Shown here: positions 18,002 to 27,380 of the stretch, piece after piece | How the letters are laid out: the number at the start of each line of letters is the position of its first letter | How positions within the stretch are numbered: the first letter of the stretch is position 1 | Assembly: GCA_026399315.1 (NCBI GenBank) | Contig: JAPLRF010000032.1 | Location: 1 to 50,064, forward strand | Source of the DNA: Gammaproteobacteria bacterium | GTDB taxonomy: Bacteria > Pseudomonadota > Gammaproteobacteria > Coxiellales > Coxiellaceae | DNA length: 50,064 nt | Reading direction: 5' to 3' | Translations under genes and position numbers: made by a program | Notes under the pieces: model-generated | Databases searched by the model: none | Told to the model about the DNA's origin: nothing | Seen by the model: only the letters and a program-made list of their open reading frames with translations

Positions 18002-19192
18002 TTAAGTGATTGTTGATTCGATTTCCCCATCCATTAACCTTGTAACTATATGATCACCAAGGGAAATGTCAGTGCAGTGCTGGATGACGATGCCTGTTTT
18101 TTTACTGCGCGTGATACTAAACCCCCGCTGCAATACTTTTAAGGGGCTCAATGTTTCCAGCAGGTGTGAAAAATAAGCTATTTTTTCATGCTTGTTTTTT
18201 ATATGTAACTGCATTGCGCGACATAAATTAGTTTCCATCTGATCCAGTTGCTGCGCTTGCATTTGAATTTTTTCGCCTGGATGCTTAAGCCGTTTTTGGA
18301 GATATTGTATTTGGGTTTGACCGTGTTTTAATTGCGATGTGATTATTTGCAATAATCTCGAATAATAATGTGATAATTGTTCAAGTAACTCAGTGCGATC
18401 AGGTGTTGCGTGTTCCGCTGCTGCGGAAGGCGTTGGCGCGCGAAAATCTGCAATAAAATCAGCAATGGTGAAATCAGTTTGATGGCCAATGCCAGTAATA
18501 ATGGGAGTATTGCTTTCAAAAATGGCATAAGCAACAGTGGCTTCGTTAAAAGGCCATAAATCTTCGATTGATCCGCCGCCACGCGCAAGAATAATAACAT
18601 CACATTCATCGCGAAGATTGGCTTTTTTTATCGCGTCAACTATTTTTGGTGCTGCCTGATCACCTTGTACTAAAGTCGGATAAATAATAACAGGAATACT
18701 GGGGAATCGCTTTTTCAATACTTTTAAAATATCTTGTAATGCCGCGGCTGTTGCTGAAGTAATAATGCCAATACAGTTTGGAATAGTCGGCAATGGTTTT
18801 TTATTGTCATCTGAAAATAAGCCCTGTTTTTCTAATTCACTTTTTAATTTTTCAAATGCCATTTGTAATTTTCCAGCGCCTGCTAATTGCACGCTGGTGA
18901 CAATCAATTGAAAATCACCACGGGGTTCGTACAAACTTACTTTGGCTTGTACAATGACTTCTTGGCCATTTTCCACTGCGAAATTAATTTGCTGGTGTTG
19001 AAAACGAAATAGCGCACAACGTATTTGCGCTGATGGGTCCTTTAATGAAAAATATAAATGCCCTGAGCTGGGTTTTGATAAATTTGAAATTTCACCGGTC
19101 ACGTAAATATAACCGAAATGTTCTGCTAATAATGCGGCGGATTCGGCATTGAGGGTGGAAACTGTGTAGGTGTTGTTGATCTCAATGGGCAT
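18002..19192 (-). CDS. xseA: Exodeoxyribonuclease VII large subunit
   Basis: Catalytic subunit of single-strand exonuclease VII, acting with small XseB subunits. The 396 residues show the N-terminal OB-fold (YVTGEISNLSKPSSGHLYFSLKD), the catalytic domain with ARGGGSIEDLWPFNE, and GIGHQTDFTIADFIADFRAPTPSAAAE, followed by the long coiled-coil that recruits XseB and a C-terminal cap (LQRGFSI). It is slightly shorter than E. coli XseA. Overlaps pabB by 11 bases, giving a translationally coupled pair. xseB is not in the window. Confidence 0.95.
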   Translation of the reverse strand: MPIEINNTYTVSTLNAESAALLAEHFGYIYVTGEISNLSKPSSGHLYFSLKDPSAQIRCALFRFQHQQINFAVENGQEVIVQAKVSLYEPRGDFQLIVTSVQLAGAGKLQMAFEKLKSELEKQGLFSDDNKKPLPTIPNCIGIITSATAAALQDILKVLKKRFPSIPVIIYPTLVQGDQAAPKIVDAIKKANLRDECDVIILARGGGSIEDLWPFNEATVAYAIFESNTPIITGIGHQTDFTIADFIADFRAPTPSAAAEHATPDRTELLEQLSHYYSRLLQIITSQLKHGQTQIQYLQKRLKHPGEKIQMQAQQLDQMETNLCRAMQLHIKNKHEKIAYFSHLLETLSPLKVLQRGFSITRSKKTGIVIQHCTDISLGDHIVTRLMDGEIESTIT

Positions 19193-20501
19193 TTAAAATA
19201 TCCATTATTTTTTTTACTTTGAGCAAGGTTTCTTCATATTCTTTGTTACACTCTGAATCATACACGATGCCGCCGCCCGCATACAGATGCATTTTGTTCT
19301 TATCGCAAATCACAGTGCGAATGGCAATATTGCTGTCGAGATTTCCGTTGATATCCATATAAAATAGGCTGCCGCAATAAACAGATCGTCTATGCGGTTC
19401 AAGTGATTCAATGATTTTCATTGCGGCAATTTTCGGTGCGCCCGTGATCGACCCCCCTGGAAAACAAGCCTGTAATAAATCCATGGCGGTTTTATCGGGT
19501 GATAATTTTCCTGTGATGGTGCTTACCAAATGGTGGACGTTGCTAAAACTTTCAAGCGCACATAGTGTCGGAACTTGTACTGATCCTGCAATACATGCGC
19601 GGCTTAAATCATTTCGCAGTAAATCAACGATCATCACATTCTCAGCGCGGTCTTTTCCGCTATTTAATAATGCATCGCCCGATTGTTTGTCTTTAATGGG
19701 GTCGGTAAAGCGGGGTGATGTGCCTTTGATGGGTTTGGTTTCGACAACGCCATCGGACACTTTTAAGAACCGTTCGGGTGATAAAGATAAAATAGACGCA
19801 TTTTCTAATTGCATGAATGCGGCATAAGGTGCAGGATTTTTTTCGCGCAATAATTTGTAAGCTTCCCAAGTAGAGCCTGTAAATTCTGCTGAGAATCGCT
19901 GCGCTAAATTTACCTGATAGCAATTACCCGCAATAATATTTTTTTTAATAACATTAAATGCGTCATTATAATATTCACGCGTCATGTTTGATTGAAAGTT
20001 TTTCCTTATGCAAAATGACTCACTCTCACCGTCACATAAAGCAAAAATATTTTTTATTGCAGGATGATCAAGGTCGTGCAGCGACGTAAAATACGTCTTC
20101 TTTTTCAGATGATCAACCACAATGCTCCAATCATAAATACCCACGATTGCTTTCGGTAGCGCAATATCATCAATGGCTATTTCAGGCATGTTTTCCAAGT
20201 TTCTAGCAATGTCATAGCTGAGATAACCGATCGCCCCGATGGTGAAAGGTAGGTTATGCCGATTGTCAGCATCACTTTTGCTTTTTAAATTTGCCAGCGC
20301 TGATTTGATTTCATCGAAAATGGTGTGTGTATGGCAAGTTGTTTCGGTAATGATTTCGGAGGGCGCCGCCACAATAATATCGTATCGCCCTTCTGTTTGC
20401 GCTGAGCGACAACTGTCGACAAACACAGAGTAGGGTAGATGCGCAAAACGACTGAAAAGTTCAGCGCTGTTTATTTTGTAGGGTAATAATTGTGTGTTCA
20501 T
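19182..20501 (-). CDS. pabB: Aminodeoxychorismate synthase component I
   Basis: Makes 4-amino-4-deoxychorismate for folate from chorismate, with ammonia from a PabA glutaminase. The 439 residues have the chorismate-binding fold: PIKGTSPR with the catalytic Lys, KDRAENVMIVDLLRNDLSR, and the FPGGSITGAPK and YCGSLFYMD stretches. The start chosen is ATG 20499-20501, which best matches the E. coli N-terminus; in-frame ATGs at 20519 and 20528 would run into the divergent tsaB start. No good ribosome site is visible for any. Folate partner folP is 15 kb away. Confidence 0.92.
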   Translation of the reverse strand: MNTQLLPYKINSAELFSRFAHLPYSVFVDSCRSAQTEGRYDIIVAAPSEIITETTCHTHTIFDEIKSALANLKSKSDADNRHNLPFTIGAIGYLSYDIARNLENMPEIAIDDIALPKAIVGIYDWSIVVDHLKKKTYFTSLHDLDHPAIKNIFALCDGESESFCIRKNFQSNMTREYYNDAFNVIKKNIIAGNCYQVNLAQRFSAEFTGSTWEAYKLLREKNPAPYAAFMQLENASILSLSPERFLKVSDGVVETKPIKGTSPRFTDPIKDKQSGDALLNSGKDRAENVMIVDLLRNDLSRACIAGSVQVPTLCALESFSNVHHLVSTITGKLSPDKTAMDLLQACFPGGSITGAPKIAAMKIIESLEPHRRSVYCGSLFYMDINGNLDSNIAIRTVICDKNKMHLYAGGGIVYDSECNKEYEETLLKVKKIMDILNAH

Positions 20502-20526
20502 GCTGGAGTAGGTTACCATAACCGCC

Positions 20527-21213
20527 ATGACACTCTCTATCCTTACATTTGATACTGCAACCAATGCCTGCACTGTAGCGCTGCAGGTCGGTGATCGTCT
20601 CTATTCGCGCCATGAAATCGCACCACAACAGCATGCCAAATTGATTTTGCCGATGATTCAGGCTGTATTGGCCGAAGCACAAATAAATTTATCCGACCTA
20701 ACCGCGATTGGCTTTGGTTGTGGCCCTGGCAGTTTTATGGGCGTGCGGTTGGCAACAGCAACGGCGCAAGGATTGGGTTTTGGATTGAATATCCCCTTAA
20801 TTTCAGTATCAACCCTGCAGACTTTGGCGCAAACGACTTTTTCAAAAGACGCTTGCATTCTTGCAGGCTGGGATGCGCGAATGGATGAAATTTACTGGGG
20901 TGTTTATGCGCCAGATGAAAAGGGTGTTATGCAGGCAAAACAAGCAGATGCGCTGTGTACACCAGCAAACATTGACATAAATGCTTTCCCTGAAGTACCA
21001 TTTAAACTTGTTGGAAATGCGTGGTCGGTCTATAAAGAAAAATTATCACCGCCCATTTTTTCAAAAGCCTGCGAAAGTCAAACTGAACTTTATCCGGATG
21101 CAAAAGCAATGTTAACAATTGCAACATCAAAATATCTCAACAATGAGATCGTTTCTCCGGAAAACGCACATCCACATTATTTACGACATCGTGTGGTTCA
21201 CACACAACAATAA
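20527..21213 (+). CDS. tsaB: tRNA threonylcarbamoyladenosine biosynthesis protein TsaB
   Basis: Partner of TsaD and TsaE in making t6A at position 37 of ANN-reading tRNAs. The 228 residues have the ASKHA-fold opening ILTFDTATNACTVAL, and FGCGPGSFMGVRLATATAQGL, the family signature. TsaB is a degenerate paralogue of TsaD and carries no zinc site, as here. Divergent from pabB with the start codons about 25 bases apart, so promoters must overlap or lie inside the coding sequence. The next gene begins 53 bases downstream. Confidence 0.95.
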   Translation: MTLSILTFDTATNACTVALQVGDRLYSRHEIAPQQHAKLILPMIQAVLAEAQINLSDLTAIGFGCGPGSFMGVRLATATAQGLGFGLNIPLISVSTLQTLAQTTFSKDACILAGWDARMDEIYWGVYAPDEKGVMQAKQADALCTPANIDINAFPEVPFKLVGNAWSVYKEKLSPPIFSKACESQTELYPDAKAMLTIATSKYLNNEIVSPENAHPHYLRHRVVHTQQ

Positions 21214-21266
21214 TTTTTCTCATACTCGCGTCAACATCCCCACTTATTCTTTGAAGAGAAAATAAC

Positions 21267-22670
21267 ATGAGCAATATTAATATTCGAAAACCTCTGAGCG
21301 TTCTAAGCTTGGTTGCGATCAATGTCATCGCCATTGATAGTTTACGCACTTTGCCATTCAGCGCAGAATATGGTTTTTCTGCCGTCTTTTATTATTTATT
21401 AGCAGCCATTACTTTTTTTCTGCCGGTGTCTTTGGTGTCAGCAGAACTGGCAACGGGTTGGCCAGAAACAGGCGGTGTTTATGTTTGGGTGCGTGAAGCC
21501 TTCGGTAAAAAAATTGGATTTTTAACCATATGGTTACAGTGGTTTTATAATGTTGTTTGGTATCCAACGATTATGTCAGTGATTGCAGTCACGATTGCTT
21601 ACGCCATCAATCCCGCTTTATCGCATGATAAGTTTTATATGCTCAGCGTAATCATGGTTGTCTTTTGGGGTTGCACCTTTATTAATTGCTTGGGAATGAC
21701 TGCTGCAAGTAGGTTGAGCAATTTTTCCGCCATTGTGGGCACGTTAGTACCGATGTTGTTTATTATTGTGCTTGGCATCGTCTGGGTCATGATGGGCAAG
21801 CCAATCAATATTGTCTTTAGTGAAAAATCATTTTTCCCGAATTTAACGAAAGTGAACAATTTGGTTTTATTTATTGCGATTCTATATGGTTTGGTTGGGA
21901 TGGAAATGTCAGCATCCCATGCGCGCGAAGTAAAAAATCCGCAGCGCGATTATCCACGCGCCGTGTATTATTCAATGGCGTTAATTTTAACGACATTGAT
22001 TTTAGGTTCCTTGGCAATTTCAATTGTCGTCCCTGTTAAAAATATTAATATTGTGGCGGGATTGTTGCAGGCTTTTGAATTGTTTTTTAAAACATTTCAC
22101 ATGATGTGGTTTATGCCTATTTTGGCGATATTGATTGTGTGTGGTGCAATTGGCGGAGCGGCTGCATGGATGTTGGGGCCGAGTAAAGGCATGTTAGCAG
22201 CGGCGCGAGATGGTTCATTTCCAAAGTATTTTGCTAAAGTTTCAAAAAACAATACGCCCGTACGCATTTTAATGCTGCAGGGAATATTGTTTACGTTTAT
22301 GTGCTCGGCTTTTATTTTAATGCCAACCGTGTCAGGTGGCTTTTGGGTGTTAACTGATGTAACAACCATATTGGCCTTATTGGTTTATGTGGCGATGTTT
22401 CCCGCGGCTATTGTCTTGCGGTATAAATTTCCAGATGTGCCTAGGTCATTTAAAATTCCAGGCGGAAAAGTGGGCTTATGGCTTACCTGTTTATTAGGCT
22501 TAATAACCTGTTTATTAGCGGTTGTGATTGGATTTGTCCCGCCATCACAAATCCCTGTTGGTAATGTAATGCGATATGAAACTATTATTATTAGTGGGGT
22601 TGTGATGGGCTGCTTGCTACCATTTATTTATGGGTGGATAGTGCGTTACAATAAAAGACTTAAAACATAA
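21267..22670 (+). CDS. APC-superfamily amino acid permease (GadC-like)
   Basis: The 467-residue polytopic membrane protein has about 12 predicted helices. Residues 60-80 (ELATGWPETGGVYVWVREAFG) are the helix-2 signature of the amino acid/polyamine/organocation family, closest in feel to the glutamate:GABA antiporter subgroup. YGLVGMEMSASHAREVKNPQRDYPRA is the helix-6/7 substrate-site region. The substrate cannot be set by eye; intracellular bacteria of this group carry many such permeases for amino acid uptake. Start ATG follows gaagagaaaata. A small exported protein gene begins 13 bases after it. Confidence 0.88.
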   Translation: MSNINIRKPLSVLSLVAINVIAIDSLRTLPFSAEYGFSAVFYYLLAAITFFLPVSLVSAELATGWPETGGVYVWVREAFGKKIGFLTIWLQWFYNVVWYPTIMSVIAVTIAYAINPALSHDKFYMLSVIMVVFWGCTFINCLGMTAASRLSNFSAIVGTLVPMLFIIVLGIVWVMMGKPINIVFSEKSFFPNLTKVNNLVLFIAILYGLVGMEMSASHAREVKNPQRDYPRAVYYSMALILTTLILGSLAISIVVPVKNINIVAGLLQAFELFFKTFHMMWFMPILAILIVCGAIGGAAAWMLGPSKGMLAAARDGSFPKYFAKVSKNNTPVRILMLQGILFTFMCSAFILMPTVSGGFWVLTDVTTILALLVYVAMFPAAIVLRYKFPDVPRSFKIPGGKVGLWLTCLLGLITCLLAVVIGFVPPSQIPVGNVMRYETIIISGVVMGCLLPFIYGWIVRYNKRLKT

Positions 22671-22683
22671 TGGAGTATGGGTA

Positions 22684-23052
22684 ATGAAATTAACGACCGT
22701 ATCAATGATGATTTTTATGGGTTTTTCAGCATCTGCTTTAGCTGCTGGTAATGCGGATCAAGCGGCAATTAATACATTGCAAAAACAAATTCAAGCGCAA
22801 TCCGTGACTTTCAAACAAGCATTGGCTGCACAACAAGTCACAACGCAAAAAGCCATTTCAAATTTGCAGGCGAATGTGCAAGCGCAAATCACACATCTTC
22901 AAACTGAAATGCAACAAATGCAGGTGCAATTAACCAATGAAATTAAACAAGTGCAAACAGAAATGGTTGCGCCTACTGCAGCAGCAACACCAGTAACGGC
23001 AGCAACACCAGTTACACCAGTAACGGCAGCACCTGCAGCACCAACGAAATAG
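22684..23052 (+). CDS. Small exported coiled-coil protein
   Basis: The 122 residues comprise a Sec signal peptide (MKLTTVSMMIFMGFSASALAA), a Gln-rich coiled-coil of about 70 residues with heptad-like spacing, and a low-complexity Ala/Thr/Pro/Val tail of repeated ATPVT units. Start ATG follows ggagtatggta and is 13 bases from the permease stop, so likely co-transcribed. Function unknown; the shape resembles small periplasmic coiled-coil proteins such as Lpp- or YbgF-like spacers, without their motifs. Confidence 0.6.
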   Translation: MKLTTVSMMIFMGFSASALAAGNADQAAINTLQKQIQAQSVTFKQALAAQQVTTQKAISNLQANVQAQITHLQTEMQQMQVQLTNEIKQVQTEMVAPTAAATPVTAATPVTPVTAAPAAPTK

Positions 23053-23084
23053 GAAATCCTCCTTTCTTCATGAAGGGGGAAGTA

Positions 23085-23120
23085 CAATGGCACTGCATCA
23101 TTGCTGAGGTAGTGCCATTG
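23085..23120. terminator. Hairpin between convergent genes
   Basis: The arms caatggcact (23085-23094) and agtgccattg (23111-23120) are perfect complements with a 16-base loop containing the sbcB stop codon. A second weaker hairpin (tcctccttt / gaaggggga) lies just before it. No T-run is strong, so termination is only likely. Confidence 0.45.
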
Positions 23121-24519
23121 GGGTTAAGTATAATTCAAGTTCATTCAACAATTTCTTTTGCGCATCATCTAACTTATCTGATTTTTGCAGTTCGGAAATA
23201 TCGATTAGCGCTTGAGATACGGTTAATTTCTTTTCTCCGCGAAAATCAACCGGGACTTTTCCATTGTCAGCGTGAATTGTTTTTAAATACACTTCAAATT
23301 CATTTCCTGAAGAAAGTGCATCAGGAAAATGACGTCCTAATATGCGCATTGCTTGTGATCGGCGTGTTTCATTCGGAAATTGCAATGCAATAGCATATTT
23401 TTTATTGGCTGCTGCGCGATGAAATTGTGAAAACAATTTTTCTTCTTGTGGCGTTGGAAATCCAATATCATACAATGCGGCATCGACGTCACGTTCCGGA
23501 ACGGGTTTGTATTTTTCATGTTGATAAAATTCAGAAATGGCGCGAAATAAATCAGGGTTCTCTGCTAACCATTTTTTACTGTCAGCCATTTTATTTTTTC
23601 GCTCATCGGATAATAAATTTAAATACCGATCTTTTAATGGTAAGAAAATAGGTGGTTCGGCAAAGCGTTTTTTAAACACTTTCGTTGACCCTGGAATTGC
23701 TTCTGCTTTTGTAGTAAGTAATTTTTCATCATCCAATCGCAACCACAATGATTGATTCTTGTAATGTTGATGTTGTCCTAATGCAATCACTGGCGCAATA
23801 AATTGTGATGACGAGCCAATTTTTCCGCTAACCATTAATCCTGTTTTATACTCTTTTCCTTCTATTCTTAAACTTGATTCGCATGCTGTTACGCGCGCTT
23901 CATCTGATTTTTTTTGAAAATAGTCTGTGACAAAATCCCACATTGTTTTATCTTCAAATAATTTTCTGGCAAGGGCGAGTGTTACTTCAACATCGACCAT
24001 CGCGTTATGAGATTGCCCTTCAAAAAACTTATTCTGTGCGTTGATATTTTCTAATTTAAAATTAATTTTGCCATTGTCGTTTGGCCAAATTAAATGATTG
24101 GGTTTAAATAAAGAATAGAGTACGGTGATGGGATAAATATCCATTCGACCACAGCCACTCATAAATTGATGGGTGTAAGGTGAAAATAAATTTTTGTAGA
24201 ATGAAAAACGCAGAAATTCATCGTCAAAACCCAAGGTGTTATACCCCACGCTGATGGTGTTGGGTTCATTTAATAAGGCATGAATTTTTTGAATGCCTTC
24301 CAGCTCTGATAATCCACGTGAAAAATGGTCAGGGCCGATGCGATGCGTAATGATTGCTGCTGGGGCGGGAATAACATCATTATTTAATTTAATATTAATT
24401 TCTTCGCGCGATAATTCAGTTAACTGCAAATCGGTTCGAATAGCGGCAAATTGTAGCACCTGATCAAAACATTTATTCAAGCCGGTGGTTTCGATGTCGT
24501 AAAAAAGGTAGGTTTTCAT
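23098..24519 (-). CDS. sbcB: Exodeoxyribonuclease I
   Basis: Processive 3'-5' exonuclease on single-stranded DNA, used in recombination and mismatch repair. The 473 residues include the DEDDh nuclease set: FYDIETTGL (Asp-Glu), VGYNTLGFDDEFLR (Asp), and HNAMVDVEVTLALA (His and Asp). SH3-like and C-terminal helical domains follow (KVPVDFRGEKKLTVSQAL...). Length matches E. coli ExoI (475). Overlaps the upstream metal transporter gene by 4 bases (ATGA type), so they are co-transcribed. Confidence 0.95.
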   Translation of the reverse strand: MKTYLFYDIETTGLNKCFDQVLQFAAIRTDLQLTELSREEINIKLNNDVIPAPAAIITHRIGPDHFSRGLSELEGIQKIHALLNEPNTISVGYNTLGFDDEFLRFSFYKNLFSPYTHQFMSGCGRMDIYPITVLYSLFKPNHLIWPNDNGKINFKLENINAQNKFFEGQSHNAMVDVEVTLALARKLFEDKTMWDFVTDYFQKKSDEARVTACESSLRIEGKEYKTGLMVSGKIGSSSQFIAPVIALGQHQHYKNQSLWLRLDDEKLLTTKAEAIPGSTKVFKKRFAEPPIFLPLKDRYLNLLSDERKNKMADSKKWLAENPDLFRAISEFYQHEKYKPVPERDVDAALYDIGFPTPQEEKLFSQFHRAAANKKYAIALQFPNETRRSQAMRILGRHFPDALSSGNEFEVYLKTIHADNGKVPVDFRGEKKLTVSQALIDISELQKSDKLDDAQKKLLNELELYLTPMALPQQ

Positions 24520-25646
24520 GCGTAATATATCACCATGTCTTTAATTTCAGGTAAGTCCGAAATCGCTTCCCGGTATTTTTTTAATAGTATTTCAGCGGAA
24601 CTGTTTTCCAGAACGCTTAAAGGCATAAAAATCTCAACGGTTAATTCCCCTGCTAAATAGTGTGTGTTTATTTTTACAATGTTTGAATAACCCGGTAAAG
24701 ATGAGCAATGTTTTTCTAATAGTGTATGCAATTTTTTGCGATTGGGTAAATGGAGTGATGGATGCGCAATTTCATCATTTTCCGGATCAATATGCACGGT
24801 AACATCGTATAAATCTTTGATATTTTTTAATAATGCGGCATGAACTTCCTCGCCGATATGATGTCCTTCGGAAACCGAAATAGTGGAATCAACAATGATA
24901 TGCAAATCAACAAAGATGTAACTACCGTGTAGTCGTGTGCGCAATTGGTGAATAGATTGAACGCCAGGAATAGTGTGAATTGTTTCTTTTATTTTCCCCT
25001 GTGTTTCTTCATCAACAGCATGATCAATTAACTCCTGCACCGATTGCCAAATCATTTCAAATGACATTTTAATAATTAATGCAGCAATGATAAATGCACC
25101 AGCGGCGTCAAGCCAAGGTAATCCCAATAAGCTACCCAGAACACTGATTAATACAATGAGGGAAACAAAAACGTCACTGCGTTTATGCCATGCATTACTA
25201 ACTAACAAATTCGAATTAATGCTCTCGCCGCGAATTCGTGTGTAGTGAAATAAGCCTTCATTAGCGAAAATGGAAATAACCGCAATGAAAATAACTGGCA
25301 AAGTTGGTTTTTCAAAGCTGTGATGAAGGATGCGAAGCACGGCTTCATAGGCAATCGATCCTGCCACAATCAGTAATATCAGTGCAATTAAAATCGTGAC
25401 AATGGTTTCAATACGTTGATGGCCATAGGGATGTTCTTTGTCTGGATCGTTTGTGCTGGCGCGGGCGGCGATGAAAACAAGGGTGTCGCTCAGCAAATCA
25501 GAAAAAGAGTGGATGCCATCGGCTATCAGGGCCTGCGAATGACCCATTTTGCCAATAATGATTTTTAATACGGCCAATACCGTATTGACCAGGGCGTTGA
25601 TGAGCGAAACGACCAGAATGGTTTTTTCAGTGTGGCTATTTTTCAT
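24516..25646 (-). CDS. Cation diffusion facilitator family transporter (FieF/YiiP-like)
   Basis: Proton-driven exporter of divalent metals such as Zn or Fe in the inner membrane. The 376 residues have six predicted helices with the metal-site signature HSFSDLLSD (Asp-His type, helix 2) and NAWHKRSDVFVS (helix 5), then a cytoplasmic domain with HxH-type stretches (VDLHIIVD, DVTVHIDPEND). The C-terminus has about 80 residues more than E. coli FieF, from LHLPNRKKLHTLLEKH on, resembling a second copy of the cytoplasmic ferredoxin-like domain. First gene of a pair with sbcB. Confidence 0.9.
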   Translation of the reverse strand: MKNSHTEKTILVVSLINALVNTVLAVLKIIIGKMGHSQALIADGIHSFSDLLSDTLVFIAARASTNDPDKEHPYGHQRIETIVTILIALILLIVAGSIAYEAVLRILHHSFEKPTLPVIFIAVISIFANEGLFHYTRIRGESINSNLLVSNAWHKRSDVFVSLIVLISVLGSLLGLPWLDAAGAFIIAALIIKMSFEMIWQSVQELIDHAVDEETQGKIKETIHTIPGVQSIHQLRTRLHGSYIFVDLHIIVDSTISVSEGHHIGEEVHAALLKNIKDLYDVTVHIDPENDEIAHPSLHLPNRKKLHTLLEKHCSSLPGYSNIVKINTHYLAGELTVEIFMPLSVLENSSAEILLKKYREAISDLPEIKDMVIYYA

Positions 25647-25710
25647 GTTAGGTAAGCTTCCGAATTAGCATTGAAGTGTGGTTATGATACACTACCGGCA
25701 ATACAGTTGT

Positions 25711-25734
25711 CAGGGACCAGAGATCAGGAATCGG
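25711..25734. repeat. Repeat R3, intergenic copy
   Basis: cagggaccagagatcaggaa and the four bases tcgg match the R3 copy in sufS at 20 of 24 positions. It lies in the gap between the divergent metal transporter and sufB genes. Confidence 0.65.
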
Positions 25735-25769
25735 TAGTGTAATCTTGTAAGTAATATTATATTCTATCG

Positions 25770-25825
25770 CCCGATAACTGATGCCCGATAACTGATGCCT
25801 GATAACTGATGCCCGATAACTGACC
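25770..25825. repeat. Four tandem 14-bp repeats abutting the sufB start
   Basis: The unit cccgataactgatg is repeated exactly twice, then as cctgataactgatg and cccgataactgacc, ending two bases before the sufB ATG. The array takes the place where a Shine-Dalgarno should be. The unit, read on the other strand, resembles R3, so it may be an expanded derivative. Confidence 0.9.
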
Positions 25826-25827
25826 AC

Positions 25828-27273
25828 ATGACAAATAAATCTCAGATTGACGATGTACTAAAAAAATCCTACACGCCCGGATTCACCACGGATATTGAAA
25901 TGGATACCGTAGCGCCTGGCCTCAGTGAAGATGTCATTCGATTTATTTCCGCCAAGAAAAATGAACCTGCCTTTTTATTGGAATTCAGACTAAAAGCGTA
26001 TCGCCATTGGCTGACAATGAAAATGCCGGAATGGGCGCATTTAAAAATCGAGCCCATTGATTATCAAGCCATCAGTTATTTTGCAGCACCCAAATCAAAA
26101 AAAGATGCGCCGAAAAGTTTAGATGAAGTCGATCCAAAATTATTAGAAATGTATGAAAAGTTGGGTGTGCCATTGCATGAGCGTGCAAAATTAGCGGGTG
26201 TTGCCGTGGACGCTGTGTTTGATAGCGTTTCTGTGGCGACAACTTTTAAAGGGAAGCTAAAAGAAGCGGGCGTTATTTTTTGCTCATTTTCAGAAGCGGC
26301 GCAGACGCATCCTGATTTAATTGAAAAATATTTGGGCTCTGTCGTTTCGTATCGCGATAATTTTTTTGCAACTTTAAATTCCGCTGTTTTTACGGATGGA
26401 TCATTTGTTTATATTCCAAAAGGCGTGCGTTGCCCAATGGAATTATCCACTTATTTCCGTATTAATGCAGCGAATACGGGGCAATTTGAACGCACATTAA
26501 TTATTGCAGATGAAGACAGTCATGTGAGTTATTTGGAAGGTTGCACAGCACCGATGCGTGATGAAAATCAATTGCACGCCGCGGTCGTTGAATTAATTGC
26601 CCATAAAAACGCACAAATTAAATATTCAACTGTGCAAAATTGGTATCCGGGCGACGAAAATGGCAAAGGCGGTATTTATAATTTCGTAACCAAGCGCGGT
26701 TTGTGCAAAGGCGATCATTCGAAAATTTCGTGGACACAGATTGAAACTGGTTCTGCGATTACGTGGAAATATCCCAGTGTTATTTTGAAAGGGGATTATT
26801 CAGTAGGCGAATTTTATTCTGTTGCATTAACCAATCATTTTCAACAAGCCGATACGGGCACAAAAATGATTCATGCGGGGAAAAATACAAAAAGCACAAT
26901 TATTTCAAAAGGGATTTCAGCGGGTCGTTCGAGTAATACTTATCGTGGTTTGGTGCGTGTTAGTCCGATGGCAGACAATGCCCGTAATTATAGCCAGTGT
27001 GATTCATTGTTAATTAACGACACGTGCGGCGCGTTTACCTTTCCAACAATAGACGTTAAAAATACAACAGCACAGGTGGAGCACGAAGCGACTACCTCTA
27101 AAATCAGCGAAGACCAATTGTTTTACTGTAAGCAACGCGGCATTTCTGCAGAAGATGCGGTATCGATGATTGTGAATGGATTTTGTAAAACAGTATTTCA
27201 AGAATTACCAATGGAATTCGCAGTAGAAGCACAGAAATTATTGGCGGTGAGTTTGGAAGGATCGATTGGGTAG
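25828..27273 (+). CDS. sufB: Fe-S assembly scaffold SufB
   Basis: Core of the SufBC2D scaffold on which Fe-S clusters are built. The 481 residues match the family. Visible hallmarks are [22 protein letters not shown], the [23 protein letters not shown] strand with the conserved Cys, the beta-helix core, and the C-terminal [24 protein letters not shown]. First gene of sufBCDSU-A-T. No Shine-Dalgarno is visible before the ATG; the leader is a tandem repeat array. No IscR/SufR gene or obvious operator is seen nearby. Confidence 0.97.
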   Translation: MTNKSQIDDVLKKSYTPGFTTDIEMDTVAPGLSEDVIRFISAKKNEPAFLLEFRLKAYRHWLTMKMPEWAHLKIEPIDYQAISYFAAPKSKKDAPKSLDEVDPKLLEMYEKLGVPLHERAKLAGVAVDAVFDSVSVATTFKGKLKEAGVIFCSFSEAAQTHPDLIEKYLGSVVSYRDNFFATLNSAVFTDGSFVYIPKGVRCPMELSTYFRINAANTGQFERTLIIADEDSHVSYLEGCTAPMRDENQLHAAVVELIAHKNAQIKYSTVQNWYPGDENGKGGIYNFVTKRGLCKGDHSKISWTQIETGSAITWKYPSVILKGDYSVGEFYSVALTNHFQQADTGTKMIHAGKNTKSTIISKGISAGRSSNTYRGLVRVSPMADNARNYSQCDSLLINDTCGAFTFPTIDVKNTTAQVEHEATTSKISEDQLFYCKQRGISAEDAVSMIVNGFCKTVFQELPMEFAVEAQKLLAVSLEGSIG

Positions 27274-27380
27274 CAGTGACACGCACACATGAACGAAGCG
27301 ACAACTCAGAAGCACGCACGTAACGAAATGAAGTAAGTGCGTAAGTGTATACGAATACGAACAATAATAGGTAAGCAAGC

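Noticed and set aside
23070..23393. 107-codon frame opposite the end of sbcB
   Set aside because: It has no ribosome site or recognisable residues and lies within sbcB, which is full length and well conserved.
25770..25825. CRISPR-like array
   Set aside because: The 14-bp units are head-to-tail without spacers and there are no cas genes.
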